Origin: Candidatus Aenigmatarchaeota archaeon
GTDB taxonomy: Archaea > Aenigmatarchaeota > Aenigmatarchaeia > GW2011-AR5
Assembly (NCBI GenBank): GCA_016184005.1
Contig: JACPDL010000002.1
Coordinates: 1 to 64,000, forward strand
Reading direction: 5' to 3'
DNA length: 64,000 bases
The translations under genes and the position numbers were made by a program. The number at the start of each line of letters is the position of its first letter. Positions within the stretch are counted from its first letter, which is position 1. Below, piece by piece: positions 10,322 to 20,600 of the stretch. Below the pieces are notes generated by a model. The model did no database searches. It was not told where the DNA came from and saw only the letters and a list, made by a program, of their open reading frames with translations.

Positions 10322-10867
10322 CTACGAGCCTGGCTTATAGTCGAAAACAACCAGCACCAGCTTGTCGGCAGCAAGCGTCAGGTTCTTGTAATCAGTGCCC
10401 TGCAGGTAGATTGTATTGCCTTCTACTGTCACGGATGTCCCGTTGGCTCCGGTTGAGGGACCCTTAAGCCATAAAGAATTATTCAGTCCAGGTTTCAGTA
10501 TTTCTGTGCCTGTCCTGTCGTACCATTTGTCGCCTGTGAAATATAGCGGCTCGAAGGAGAATATCCTGCCCTCGTAAGCAAGATATGTCTGTATCTTTCC
10601 CAGGTTTGTGACTACAACAGTGAAGTAAGCATTATCCTGCTGGCTCGAGCCGTCAAAAACCAGCATGACTCTTTCGTTTTGCAGGAATATGTTCCTTATT
10701 GACTGCTCATCGTTGGCAAATACATTTGAAGCAGCCTTTATGTCATTGGCAAACGTATAGACCTGGCTGCCGTGGCCCGGAATAGTTATCTCTTTGATCT
10801 CTCTTGGCTGCTCAATGCACGCGGATACAAAGATTATTGAAAATAATAAGATAGCCAGAATTTTCAT
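10322..10867 (-). CDS. predicted lipoprotein
   Basis: MKILAILLFSIIFVSACIEQ lipobox. Confidence 0.6.
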   Translation of the reverse strand: MKILAILLFSIIFVSACIEQPREIKEITIPGHGSQVYTFANDIKAASNVFANDEQSIRNIFLQNERVMLVFDGSSQQDNAYFTVVVTNLGKIQTYLAYEGRIFSFEPLYFTGDKWYDRTGTEILKPGLNNSLWLKGPSTGANGTSVTVEGNTIYLQGTDYKNLTLAADKLVLVVFDYKPGS

Positions 10868-10906
10868 GTGATAATCTTCACAGGAGTTTTTTAATAGCTT
10901 GGCAAA

Positions 10907-10961
10907 ATTCTCAAAAAGCGCAGCTTTTTGGAATCTCGGAGAAGCTTCGCTTCTCCCAAGA
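10907..10961. repeat. twin mini-hairpin unit, copy 1
   Basis: ATTCTCAAAAAGC-GCA-GCTTTTTGGAATCTCGGAGAAGC-TTC-GCTTCTCCCAAGA. Confidence 0.8.
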
Positions 10962-10964
10962 TCT

Positions 10965-10993
10965 AATAGTGATATATAAATCTTTCGCCGGCT
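10965..10993. repeat. 29-bp direct repeat flanking HEPN/MNT, copy 1
   Basis: AATAGTGATATATAAATCTTTCGCCGGCT. Confidence 0.75.
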
Positions 10994-11005
10994 ATCCCCA
11001 ACTCT

Positions 11006-11575
11006 TCATTGCAATATCTGTAACTCTTTTGCCTTTTTGCCAATAATCTCAACCAGTTTTTCATCCAATTCGTTCAAGACAAGCTTCATCTTGCTTACAA
11101 ACTCTCTCGCATTCCTCATGACAACATCGGTTTCTTTGTAGTTTATAGAGATGCCGTACTGAACTGTCTCTCTTGCCCGCTTGATTTTCCACAGATAATC
11201 GATGTATTTTTCGCTTATTGTTATGGCTTCGATCTTGTCTTTTCTTTCCTTTAACTCATTGAATTTGCCTATCAAATCTTTGCTTATCTGTTCGCCAAAG
11301 AAATATTCCAGAACCGCTGCAGTCGTGGCGTGGTCTTTGCTTTCCAGCCCTATTTTTGTGAGCAATGACATGGCTGACTGGTACATGGCATAATATGCAG
11401 AAATGACTACCCAATCCTCATGCCCGAGTCTGCTCAAATCAGTCATAACTATCAGATTATGGTCTGCTTTTCTGATATGCCCTTCGCTTAACTGATTGTT
11501 TGGCTTTGATACTCTGAGACCTCTTTCTTCTTTGACCCTCTTCATCGACTTTACAATCATGTCTTTCGCTTTCAT
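11006..11575 (-). CDS. HEPN-domain protein
   Basis: LSRLGHEDWVVISAYYAMYQSAMSLL ... KRARETVQYGI; follows an MNT gene with 4-nt overlap. Confidence 0.75.
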   Translation of the reverse strand: MKAKDMIVKSMKRVKEERGLRVSKPNNQLSEGHIRKADHNLIVMTDLSRLGHEDWVVISAYYAMYQSAMSLLTKIGLESKDHATTAAVLEYFFGEQISKDLIGKFNELKERKDKIEAITISEKYIDYLWKIKRARETVQYGISINYKETDVVMRNAREFVSKMKLVLNELDEKLVEIIGKKAKELQILQ

Positions 11576-12198
11576 TTGAACACCAGATTCACAAATTTTT
11601 CTACGCCGTACAAAACATAATGGTCTTTTATAACTTCTTTGATCAGGGTCTTATCTTTCTGCCTTTTGAAATCCTCTAAAGTCATCACCACGGCATTAAG
11701 CTCTTTGCCATATTTTGCATATATTTCTTTTGTTATTTTATCTGTTCCGGCTTTTGTTCTGCTTATCAGCAGAATATCAATGTCGCTTTCTTTTGTCGCC
11801 GTGCCTTTGGTATATGAACCAAACAGAACAATCGAAATCGGAGTAATGGTTGATTCGGCAGATTTAACAAAATCCTCTAGTATTATTTTTAGCTCTTTGT
11901 TTGAATTGTAAAAATCATTTTTCTTTTCAATCTCACTTAGATTTACCAATGCGATTGTTTTTTCGGCGCCTAAATTTATAGAACAAAGATAAGATTTGCC
12001 TGCTTTTTCCTTGGTGATGACATCATCTTTGACTAATTTATTGACAGTTCTGTGGACGAACGAATAATACTCTTTTAGAGACTTGGCTATCTCATTTATA
12101 GTAAACTTTCGTTCCGTATTTCTTGCCAATAAATCAACAATTTTTAGTTCAAGCTTCATACTCAGGATACCACCTATCTTCAGATTCATGGTTAGCAA
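11572..12198 (-). CDS. MNT-type nucleotidyltransferase with N-terminal winged helix
   Basis: IVLFGSYTKGTATKESDIDILLIS (GSxxxGxxxxxSDID) after an HTH region. Confidence 0.82.
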   Translation of the reverse strand: MLTMNLKIGGILSMKLELKIVDLLARNTERKFTINEIAKSLKEYYSFVHRTVNKLVKDDVITKEKAGKSYLCSINLGAEKTIALVNLSEIEKKNDFYNSNKELKIILEDFVKSAESTITPISIVLFGSYTKGTATKESDIDILLISRTKAGTDKITKEIYAKYGKELNAVVMTLEDFKRQKDKTLIKEVIKDHYVLYGVEKFVNLVFK

Positions 12199-12430
12199 AG
12201 CTAACCTGAATCTCTAAGATAACTTATGTTATCTTAAGAGATGGTGGAGAAAACCAGTAAATCCACAAATATAAATGTGGTTTCCTGGTATCACAACCAT
12301 CGTTTAGTAATACCACATACCACCGTTTTCGTTCAAAAGACAAGTCTTTTGGCGACTTAGGAAAGCTTTGCTTTCCTCAAGTCAAACGATGGTTGTTGAT
12401 ATTATCACTATTTATGATAATATTATCACT

Positions 12431-12459
12431 ATTAGTGATATATAAGTCTTTCGCCGGCT
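12431..12459. repeat. 29-bp direct repeat flanking HEPN/MNT, copy 2
   Basis: ATTAGTGATATATAAGTCTTTCGCCGGCT, two mismatches to copy 1. Confidence 0.75.
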
Positions 12460-12661
12460 CGCCGCCGAAACCTCTTCGTCCGTCAGCCTTCGGCTGAACG
12501 TTGCATTCGGGATCGTTCCTAACGGAAGCGCATAACAGCTATTAAGCGGTTACTTTTCCTTGCAGGAAACTCCACCCATATTTTGCTGATGCAAAACATC
12601 GCTTAATCGCATACGTTATAGGTGACGTTTACTTTACAGCTCAGCAAAATCAGGCTTTGCT

Positions 12662-14083
12662 TCAGTTCGTATGCGATGCGTGATCGGTTTTTTTAGCGTG
12701 TTTTTTCATGAAGAATTTGTAGCCGAGCAAGATCACCGCAAGTATGACGACAATTAATATAACGCCGCCAACATCGGTTACCGGAGGCAGAACAAGAGGC
12801 GGCCGTTCTCCAGCTGGCGTTTCAGCAGGTTTTTCAGAAGGGGGCGCAGGACCTGCTCGAGTACACCCGCTTGTATCGAACCTGCACGCGGTGCATTTCA
12901 GTGTACCGCTTTCAAATCCTTTGCTGGCGCATGTCTGGCCTGCCAGCTGGAATTCGTCGCATTCCTCGCCTGTTTCAAGAACATTGTTGCCGCACACGGC
13001 AAAAACCGGCGGGGTTGCCGTTTTTGCGCCCGTGATTACAAATGTCGAGAATCCTGCAGTCTCCGCTTCGTAAAGCACGTCCGTGTCTGTTTCCGATACC
13101 TTCGTCGTGGGCAATTTAGTCCACGCAGTCCCGACAAGCCTGCTCAGTGCAACTGTATTCGGATCGATGCTGTTTGAAGTGAACCATGTCTTCGGCACCT
13201 TGAATTTTATCTTCGCCTTGCTGAGGGTTACGGTGCTCACCGTTATTTCCAGGTATTTGTAAACCTTGCCGGCATCCGACGAGATGGCAAGGCCCGTACC
13301 TGAAGGCTGCGAGACCTCTTTGACCTTGACTTCAATATTCGTGGCGTCTGTTTTCGACGTCAGCTCCACGAATGTCACGGGAAGCTTCGTTTCCGTAATC
13401 TTGACATCCAGCGGCGTATCGGCAGTTATCTTGTTCACCGTTTCGGTTGTTGAAGGCAGTGAAGGTCCTCCTCCGCCACCTCCGCCTCCCCCTCCGCCGC
13501 TGCTTGTGCTTGCGGCTGCTGTTGCAACGCAGCCGCTCGTGCAGGCGAAGCCTGAGCCGCATGCAGAGTCATCCGTTGAGCATGATTCTCCTGAATCGCA
13601 GAATGCATCGCCGCAGAACGTCGAAGCGCTTCTGCAAATAGAGTGCACGCAGAAGCCGCCAGTGCAGCCCACAGCGAACGTGCATGCTAAGGTGTTAGCA
13701 GATTTGTTGATGGAAAGGTTGAAATTAGTGGTAACAGTATCGCCAAGTGTTTGGTTTGTCGTATTTGTCCCGTTAGCTGCGATCAGGGCAATTCTGTTTA
13801 CCTTGAAAGAAACCACATCTCCAGAAGTTGCCTCGAATGAGATGACGTATTTGCCCGGGTCCAAGCCCGCAAGCTGGCCCTCACCTATCGTCACGGAGCT
13901 TATCGGATTTGTTGCATTGAAAGGTATAAAGGCTTCTATGATAGTGCCGTTAGGCGCCAGTGAGCCGTTGACATGGGCAATGCCCTTGAAGAAATATGGC
14001 GATGCCGCAAATGCAAGGTATGCGGAAAGAACTAAGGCAAATGTAAATGCCAGAAAAAATTTGCTTTTCACATTCGACCACAC
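12662..14083 (-). CDS. surface protein with PGF-pre-PGF domain, poly-Gly linker and C-terminal TM
   Basis: signal peptide; GGGGGGGGGGG; FVELTSKTDATNIEVKVKEV...YKYLEITV...WFTSNSIDPNTVALSRLVGTAWTKLPT; GGVILIVVILAVILLGYKFF. Confidence 0.7.
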   Translation of the reverse strand: MWSNVKSKFFLAFTFALVLSAYLAFAASPYFFKGIAHVNGSLAPNGTIIEAFIPFNATNPISSVTIGEGQLAGLDPGKYVISFEATSGDVVSFKVNRIALIAANGTNTTNQTLGDTVTTNFNLSINKSANTLACTFAVGCTGGFCVHSICRSASTFCGDAFCDSGESCSTDDSACGSGFACTSGCVATAAASTSSGGGGGGGGGGGPSLPSTTETVNKITADTPLDVKITETKLPVTFVELTSKTDATNIEVKVKEVSQPSGTGLAISSDAGKVYKYLEITVSTVTLSKAKIKFKVPKTWFTSNSIDPNTVALSRLVGTAWTKLPTTKVSETDTDVLYEAETAGFSTFVITGAKTATPPVFAVCGNNVLETGEECDEFQLAGQTCASKGFESGTLKCTACRFDTSGCTRAGPAPPSEKPAETPAGERPPLVLPPVTDVGGVILIVVILAVILLGYKFFMKKHAKKTDHASHTN

Positions 14084-14123
14084 CGTTTAATTTAATTATA
14101 ATTAGATAAAAATAAAAAAAGCA

Positions 14124-15602
14124 TCAAAGCTCAAACCTGTCGGTTGCTGTCATGTTTATCCAGTAAGGATTTACATTTGTGTTGTTGACGAATTGCAATG
14201 TTGAGCCACCAGGATCTGTCCTGTCAGCCAGCACCCAGCCTGTACTTGAACCATTTATATTGTATCTCATATATCTCCAGTTTGAACCCAAGCTTGATAG
14301 TATTGAAGATACATTGAAATTACCTGTAGCGGATGCGTTTCTTCCTGTACCTATTATGTCCGACTCTATTGGCATATCGAATGAATTCCATCCCGGCGTT
14401 AAAGGCGCGGTTTCATGTTTGGTTATGTTGTACCATCCTTTGTAAGTTATCTTGGTTGTATTCGAGTGCGTTTGTGTTATTGTTTCTGTGATATTTTCGT
14501 TTGATGTAGCACTTATTGAATTTATATCTGCTGTTGCATTGAGTGTGAGATTGAAATATACCGGTGGATCCCATCCTAATCTGGCTGTAGTATTAACGAC
14601 AACGAATAATGTATTAACGCCGCTTGTTGAAACATTGTACTGGAATCCTGCAAATGAATAAACGTTCGATACTGTCGAATCTAAAGCAGATCCCATTTGT
14701 GTATCGGTTCCTGAGTCGAATGCGCCGTTGCCGTTTGTGTCGTTCATCAATCTAACATTTACAATATGGTCATCTGTCAACCCGCTTGCAGCTGCTCGTA
14801 TAATCTTAATAACAGAGATGTTTACACCCTCGCCTGTTGCAGTGAAGTTCAACCTCACAAGGGCAACATTTGCTTCATTTGAAGGCAAACATCTTTTCGT
14901 ATTCACCGCACATTCAGGCGCATCGGATCCTTGGCCTCCTACGAGACTTACACCTGTAACACTAAGTCTTCCGAATATCAAAACCTGGCTGCCTTCTGCT
15001 GTTGTCAGTGTCTCTGTTATGTTGAATGCAGAACCAGAGCCAATAGTATTAACGTCACCGGTGCCGTTAATATTAAAGCGGAATGTCTTCCCTACAGCAT
15101 TGCCTGATGTATTGACAACAACAAACAGTGAATGCGCTGATGTTGTAATATTGAAGTTTATCCCTGCAAATACATATTGCCCGGCAGTTGTTGAATTCTG
15201 GGCTGTGGCTATTTGTGAATCACTTGTCAGATCGAATACACCATTCAGATTCGTGTCATTGTACAATCTGATATTAATTATATCTGTGTCATTTGAACTG
15301 CCGCTTCGTGTAATTTTTATAATGCTAATGTTCATTCCTTCGCCTGCTGCAGATAAGTTGTACCTCATTATCGACATATTTGAGGATCCGAATGCTATTG
15401 TTGTGTTTGCAACATGTGTGCCTGTCATTGCCAATGTTCCAAATATCTTTGTTGTGTTTGACTGTGTTGTTGTAAGTGTGATGTTCGTTGAGCCTGTTAA
15501 ATTCTCTCCAGATGCGCTGCCAATCAAACTGACGTCACCTCTTGCTACTAAGCTTAAATTGAATGTAAAACCTCCAATAGTTGTAGAACTGTTAGTCGAC
15601 AC
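14124..15602 (-). CDS. giant repeat surface protein, C-terminal piece (frame open to about 15768)
   Basis: same ~110-aa repeat (FNDT[DN]..G.F....D) as the two upstream pieces. Confidence 0.7.
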   Translation of the reverse strand: MSTNSSTTIGGFTFNLSLVARGDVSLIGSASGENLTGSTNITLTTTQSNTTKIFGTLAMTGTHVANTTIAFGSSNMSIMRYNLSAAGEGMNISIIKITRSGSSNDTDIINIRLYNDTNLNGVFDLTSDSQIATAQNSTTAGQYVFAGINFNITTSAHSLFVVVNTSGNAVGKTFRFNINGTGDVNTIGSGSAFNITETLTTAEGSQVLIFGRLSVTGVSLVGGQGSDAPECAVNTKRCLPSNEANVALVRLNFTATGEGVNISVIKIIRAAASGLTDDHIVNVRLMNDTNGNGAFDSGTDTQMGSALDSTVSNVYSFAGFQYNVSTSGVNTLFVVVNTTARLGWDPPVYFNLTLNATADINSISATSNENITETITQTHSNTTKITYKGWYNITKHETAPLTPGWNSFDMPIESDIIGTGRNASATGNFNVSSILSSLGSNWRYMRYNINGSSTGWVLADRTDPGGSTLQFVNNTNVNPYWINMTATDRFEL

Positions 15603-15618
15603 GACAAATAAGAGTGTT

Positions 15619-15759
15619 TTGTCACTGCCTGCTGGAATGTTGAGCTGGAAGCCTGTGAAGACATACTGGCCTGAAGGCGATGTTGTGTTAACCCCGACTG
15701 TTCCTAGTGATGTGTCGCCTGAATTGAATGTGCCGCTTAGATCAGTGTCGTTGAATAAT
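15619..15759. repeat. exact 141-bp repeat, copy 1
   Basis: TTGTCACTGCCTGCTGG...GTGTCGTTGAATAAT identical to 17514-17654. Confidence 0.92.
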
Positions 15760-17437
15760 CTGTTCCTGTTCTGGTAATATTGAGTACAGTAACATTGGCA
15801 CCTTCGCTGGTTGCTGTAATATTCAACTGCAATACGCTAAATCCGCCTGTGTTTATCTCAACGAAATCTGCATTCAATACCTTGCCTGTTAAGGTTACTG
15901 TGCCATAGATTAAGATTCTGTTTGATACAGGTGTTGTCAACGTTTCAGTTACATTATTTGCTGTTGTCTCGGTTATGGTATTTACATCGCTTGTTGTGTT
16001 GACATTAAACCTGAATGTCTTTCCGCCTGTTGCTGCTGCGCTTGAAGTATTAGTAACAACTATCAATGATTTTCTGCTACCCTGTGGGATGTTATACGTC
16101 AGTCCTGCAAATTCATACTGTCCAGCAGATGTTGTGTTAACAGCTGGCCCTATTTGAGTGTCGCCTGCGTTGAATGTACCTGAAAGGTCCGTGTCGTTGA
16201 ATAAGCGGACATTAGAAATATCGTTGTCTGTCGCTGACTCGTTGCGTGTAATTTTTATCACGCTTACGTTCATTCCTTCTCCGCCTGCTGTCAAGTTAAG
16301 CAGCATCACAGAAACGTTTGCAGTATTTATTACCCTTGTTGCAGGAGCAAGGCTGCTGCCTGTAATGCTAAGTGAGACTGTTTCTGCAGTATTCGATCCG
16401 GTACTTGTGAGTGTTATATTAGAAGAACCTGTGAGGTTTTCACCTGTAGTAGTACCAATCAAATTGGCAGCACCTGTGCCATTTAACGCAAGATTGAATG
16501 TGACATCATTTGTATTGTTTGTTGTTACCACTAAGAATAATGATTTACCAGCTACTGGAACATTGAAGCTAAGGCCGCTAAATACATACTGACTTGATGT
16601 TGTTGTGTTCAAGCCTACCGTTCCTAGTGCTCCGTCGCCTGCGTTGAATGTTCCGCTTAGGTCAGTGTCATTGTATAATGAAACATTGAATATATGGCCA
16701 TCTGATGCGTTGCCACCTCTTGTTACGTTGAGGACAGTTATGTTTACACCTTCACCCAAAGGTGTTATGTTGAATCGGATTACAGAAATGCCATCTGCGC
16801 TTATTGAAACAGCTGAATTGATAACATTTGAGCCTGTAAAGGTAACCTTGCCATGAATTGTTGTTGTTACTGATTCTGGTGTTGTAAGCGTAACATTTGC
16901 ATCTGCTGTCAGGTTTCTGCTTGATTCTGCACCTACCAGCTGGATATCTCCTGTTTTATTCAAACTAAGGCTGAATCGGGTGCCACCTGTTCCTGACGCA
17001 CCTGATGTATTCACTACCACAAACAGTGTGTTGATGCCTGATGTTGAAATATTATATTGGAAGTTTGTTATTACAAACTTTGCAGCTGCTGTTGTGGTAT
17101 TGAGAGCAGGACCTATCTGTGTATCGGCCGCCGCATCGAATGCACCATTGCCGTTTGTATCATTGAACAATCTTACATTTGTCAGGTTTGCTTCTGTTGC
17201 TGTTCCGTTTATTGTAACATTAATTAGTGATATATTGAAACCTTCGCCAGTTGCGCTGAAGTTCAGCTGCAGTATTGCTAGGTTAGCAGTATCAACAACA
17301 ATTGTTGCAGGTGAACGCGATGTTCCAGTTACTGTTAGTGTTCCATGTGATGTTGCATTGCCGGACATTGTTGTTGTTAACGTAATATTTGTGCTTGCAG
17401 TCAGATTTAGGCCGGATGCACCAGTTATGGCATTCAT
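15737..17437 (-). CDS. giant repeat surface protein, middle piece (frame open to about 17660)
   Basis: same repeat; ends out of frame as ...NITRTGTDYSTTLI* at the edge of an exact 141-bp repeat. Confidence 0.7.
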   Translation of the reverse strand: MNAITGASGLNLTASTNITLTTTMSGNATSHGTLTVTGTSRSPATIVVDTANLAILQLNFSATGEGFNISLINVTINGTATEANLTNVRLFNDTNGNGAFDAAADTQIGPALNTTTAAAKFVITNFQYNISTSGINTLFVVVNTSGASGTGGTRFSLSLNKTGDIQLVGAESSRNLTADANVTLTTPESVTTTIHGKVTFTGSNVINSAVSISADGISVIRFNITPLGEGVNITVLNVTRGGNASDGHIFNVSLYNDTDLSGTFNAGDGALGTVGLNTTTSSQYVFSGLSFNVPVAGKSLFLVVTTNNTNDVTFNLALNGTGAANLIGTTTGENLTGSSNITLTSTGSNTAETVSLSITGSSLAPATRVINTANVSVMLLNLTAGGEGMNVSVIKITRNESATDNDISNVRLFNDTDLSGTFNAGDTQIGPAVNTTSAGQYEFAGLTYNIPQGSRKSLIVVTNTSSAAATGGKTFRFNVNTTSDVNTITETTANNVTETLTTPVSNRILIYGTVTLTGKVLNADFVEINTGGFSVLQLNITATSEGANVTVLNITRTGTDYSTTLI

Positions 17438-17513
17438 ATCGCCTATTGCAAGTATGCCTGCGCCAAATGTGCGGCCACCTGTATTATTAACAGTGAGAAC
17501 AACAAACAGGCTC

Positions 17514-17654
17514 TTGTCACTGCCTGCTGGAATGTTGAGCTGGAAGCCTGTGAAGACATACTGGCCTGAAGGCGATGTTGTGTTAACCCCGACTGTTCCT
17601 AGTGATGTGTCGCCTGAATTGAATGTGCCGCTTAGATCAGTGTCGTTGAATAAT
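17514..17654. repeat. exact 141-bp repeat, copy 2
   Basis: identical to 15619-15759; the ORF breaks at the right-hand end of both copies. Confidence 0.92.
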
Positions 17655-20600
17655 AACTGCTTCGCCTGTTGCTGAAATATTGAGCCTGATTACACTTAAT
17701 CCGGCCTGATTAATTGCGACAGTTGATGGATTGAGAGACGTGCCTCTTACTATCATGCTGCCATGTATTTTTGTTTCGACAGACGAGGTTGTAGTTGTAA
17801 GGGTGATATTCGTTGAGCTTGTGAGGTTTTCTCCTGTTGTTGCACCTATAACGCTATAATCGCCTCTGTTGGCAAGACTGAAATTGAAGGTCTTATTACC
17901 TGCTGTTGATGAGTCATTTATTGTAATGACAACAAAGAGTGTTTTTCCTCCTGCTGTGAAATCGAAGCCCAGTCCTGCAAATACATACTTTCCTGATGCT
18001 GATGTATTTAACGGGTTTCCAATTCTTGTGTCGCCTGAGTTGAATGTGCCGCTTAGATCAGTGTCATTGAACAATGATACATTGTACACTTCTCCGTCAG
18101 CAACTGATCCAGTTCTTGTGAGATTCAACACACTAAGGTTCATGCCTTCTCCTGTTGATGTAAAGTTAAGCTGCAACACAGTCAATCCAGATGTATTGAC
18201 AACCTTGTTTGCAGGTGCTGTTGTCCTTCCTGTAACAGTTGTTACCCCATGTATTGTTGCCGTGTTTGATGTAGCAGTTGTCAGTGTTTCTGTAATATTT
18301 GCACCGGATGTTGTTCCTACTGCATTTATGTCAGAAGCAGACGCTAAGCTCAGGTTGAATGTGTTGCCTGCGGTTGAGTTTGTCGATACCACAACAAGCA
18401 AGGTGTAGTTTGCAACTGATGTGGTTGATATGTTGTAATTTATTCCAAGAAATTCATACTTGCTGCTTGCTGTAGTGTTCTGCGTTGTTCCTATTCTAAG
18501 ATCGCCTGCGTTGAACGTGCCTGAGAGGTCTGTATCGTTGAACAAGGTAACGTTGAATATATTTCCTTCAGCGGCTGTTCCGCCGCGTGTCAGCTTTATC
18601 ACAGAGATATTCATTCCTTCATTTGTTGATGTGAAATTTAATTGCAGAACAGAAATACCTGCCACATTAACCGCTCTTGTTGTCTGCAACAGGTTTGTGC
18701 CTGTTACTGACAGTGTTCCGCCTATTGTTGCTTGGCTTGAAGTGGTTGTTGTAAGAACTTCTGTCACGTTTGTTGCTGTAACAGCGCCAACAGCTTCTAT
18801 GTCGCCTGTGCCATTGATGCTCAGGTTGAATGTCTTTCCAGCAGCTCCTGCCGCTGTTGATGTATTAACAACTATAAAGACGCTGTTAACGCCGCTTGTT
18901 GTAATATTAAACTGGAAAGTTGTCGTAAATTTGAATGTACTCGCTGTTGTTGTATTAAGTTGTGGGCCTATTGTTGTATCGCTTGCTGAATCAAAAACGC
19001 CATTTCCGTTTGTGTCGTTGACAAGCCTTACATTCGTCAGGTTCGCCTCTGTGGCGCTTCCTATCACCGATATGTTGAATGTCGCTATGTTAAATCCTTC
19101 GCCAACTGAAGTAAAGTTCAACAGCATAACAGATGTCTCTGTTCCTATAGGCACTGTAGAGTTGACAAGGTTCGTGCCTGTTACAGTCAAGTTGCCGAAT
19201 ACTGTTGATGACGTTGAAGTAGTGCTTGTCAGATTTTCTGTAATATTTACTGCTGTTGTTGCACCGATTGCGTCAACATCTGTTGTTGTATTTATAGAGA
19301 AGTTAATTTGCCTGAGCACAGACGTTGCTGTAGTGCCAACTTGAATAACAGCAAACAAGCTTTGGTTTGCGCTTGTTGTTACATTGAACTGGAAACCTGT
19401 AAAAGTATATTGGCCACCTGTATTGTTTGCTGTTTGTGTTGAACCTATTTGTGTCGTGTCTGTTGTAGCTGAATATGTTCCACTAAGATCGGTATCGCTG
19501 AATAATTTAATATTTACTATTTCTGCTTCTCGTGCATTTACTCCTGCGCGTGTTAATTTTATAACTGATATGTTCATCTGCTCGCCGGATGCGGTGAAGT
19601 TATAACGGATTACAGAGACATTAACAGAATTGACAACAACTGTTGTTGCTATCTGGTTTGCTCCGCTTATGTTCAATAGTCCTGAAACTGTGACATTAGT
19701 GGTTGATGCGTTGAAGAATCCGTTTGAAGTTCCACGCACCTGCACAACGAATGTCTTGCTGCCGGTTGTTGTTGGCGCCTGGAAGTTTTTTACTGTTATA
19801 TTAAACTTTCCACCGACACCAAGATTACCTCCTGATCCAGGACCTGTACAGTTTATTGCATTTAACGCTGCTGTTACAGTCTTTGTCCAGCCACGATCAC
19901 ACGTCACATCACCGGCAGCAGGATCCGTATATGCGGAAGCCGTGTAATCTATCATGATGCTGTTTATAGTCTCGCCGCCTGTGTTCTCAACAGTGAAATT
20001 GTAATTATCAGAAGCTGTTATTTTCGTTGATGTGAAATCGAGTACAGCTGTGGCAGTTAAATCTGTGATCTGCGTTTCACCAACTGGATTAAGAGGCAAT
20101 CCGGTTGCTGTTACAGATATAGCTGATGAGCTTCCTGTAACAGGCACGTTTGCTGCTATGCTAATGTTTGCATCCAATAGATTGCCACCAGTTGCTGTTG
20201 AATTTATATCGTAAGCAAGTATCAATCTTGTGTCTGCAGTTGCAGTCACATTAAGCAATTGTGAAGTCCCACTACCAAAAATCAGAAGGCTGCTTGTCTT
20301 GGTTGCTGTGGCGATAAGGAAGTCGCCGGCGTTAATGCCTCCGCTCCTGTCTGTGTCATTGTACAATTTAGCAGCCGAAACATCGTCGTTATTGGTGTTG
20401 TTCATTGATACATTAATCTGTGTAATATTCATCTGCTCGCCAGCTGCCGTTAATGTGATGTTCAATATTGGGACATCAAGCTGGCCGTCGTTTGCTGTTG
20501 CAGGTGTGAGATCAGAGCCTGCAATGGTCAAAGTACCAAATATCATTGTCACGTTGCCGTTTGTAGTAGTCAGTGTGATGTTCGACGAGCCTGTTATGTT

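Noticed and set aside
10907-10961. Explaining all mini-hairpins as intrinsic terminators
   Set aside because: Many lack a T-tract, occur in leaders, tRNA introns and loops of a repeated element, and come in arrays.
13266-14090. 274-aa plus-strand ORF with poly-proline
   Set aside because: Antisense shadow of the poly-Gly/Thr-rich PGF-pre-PGF gene; low-complexity composition keeps the frame open.
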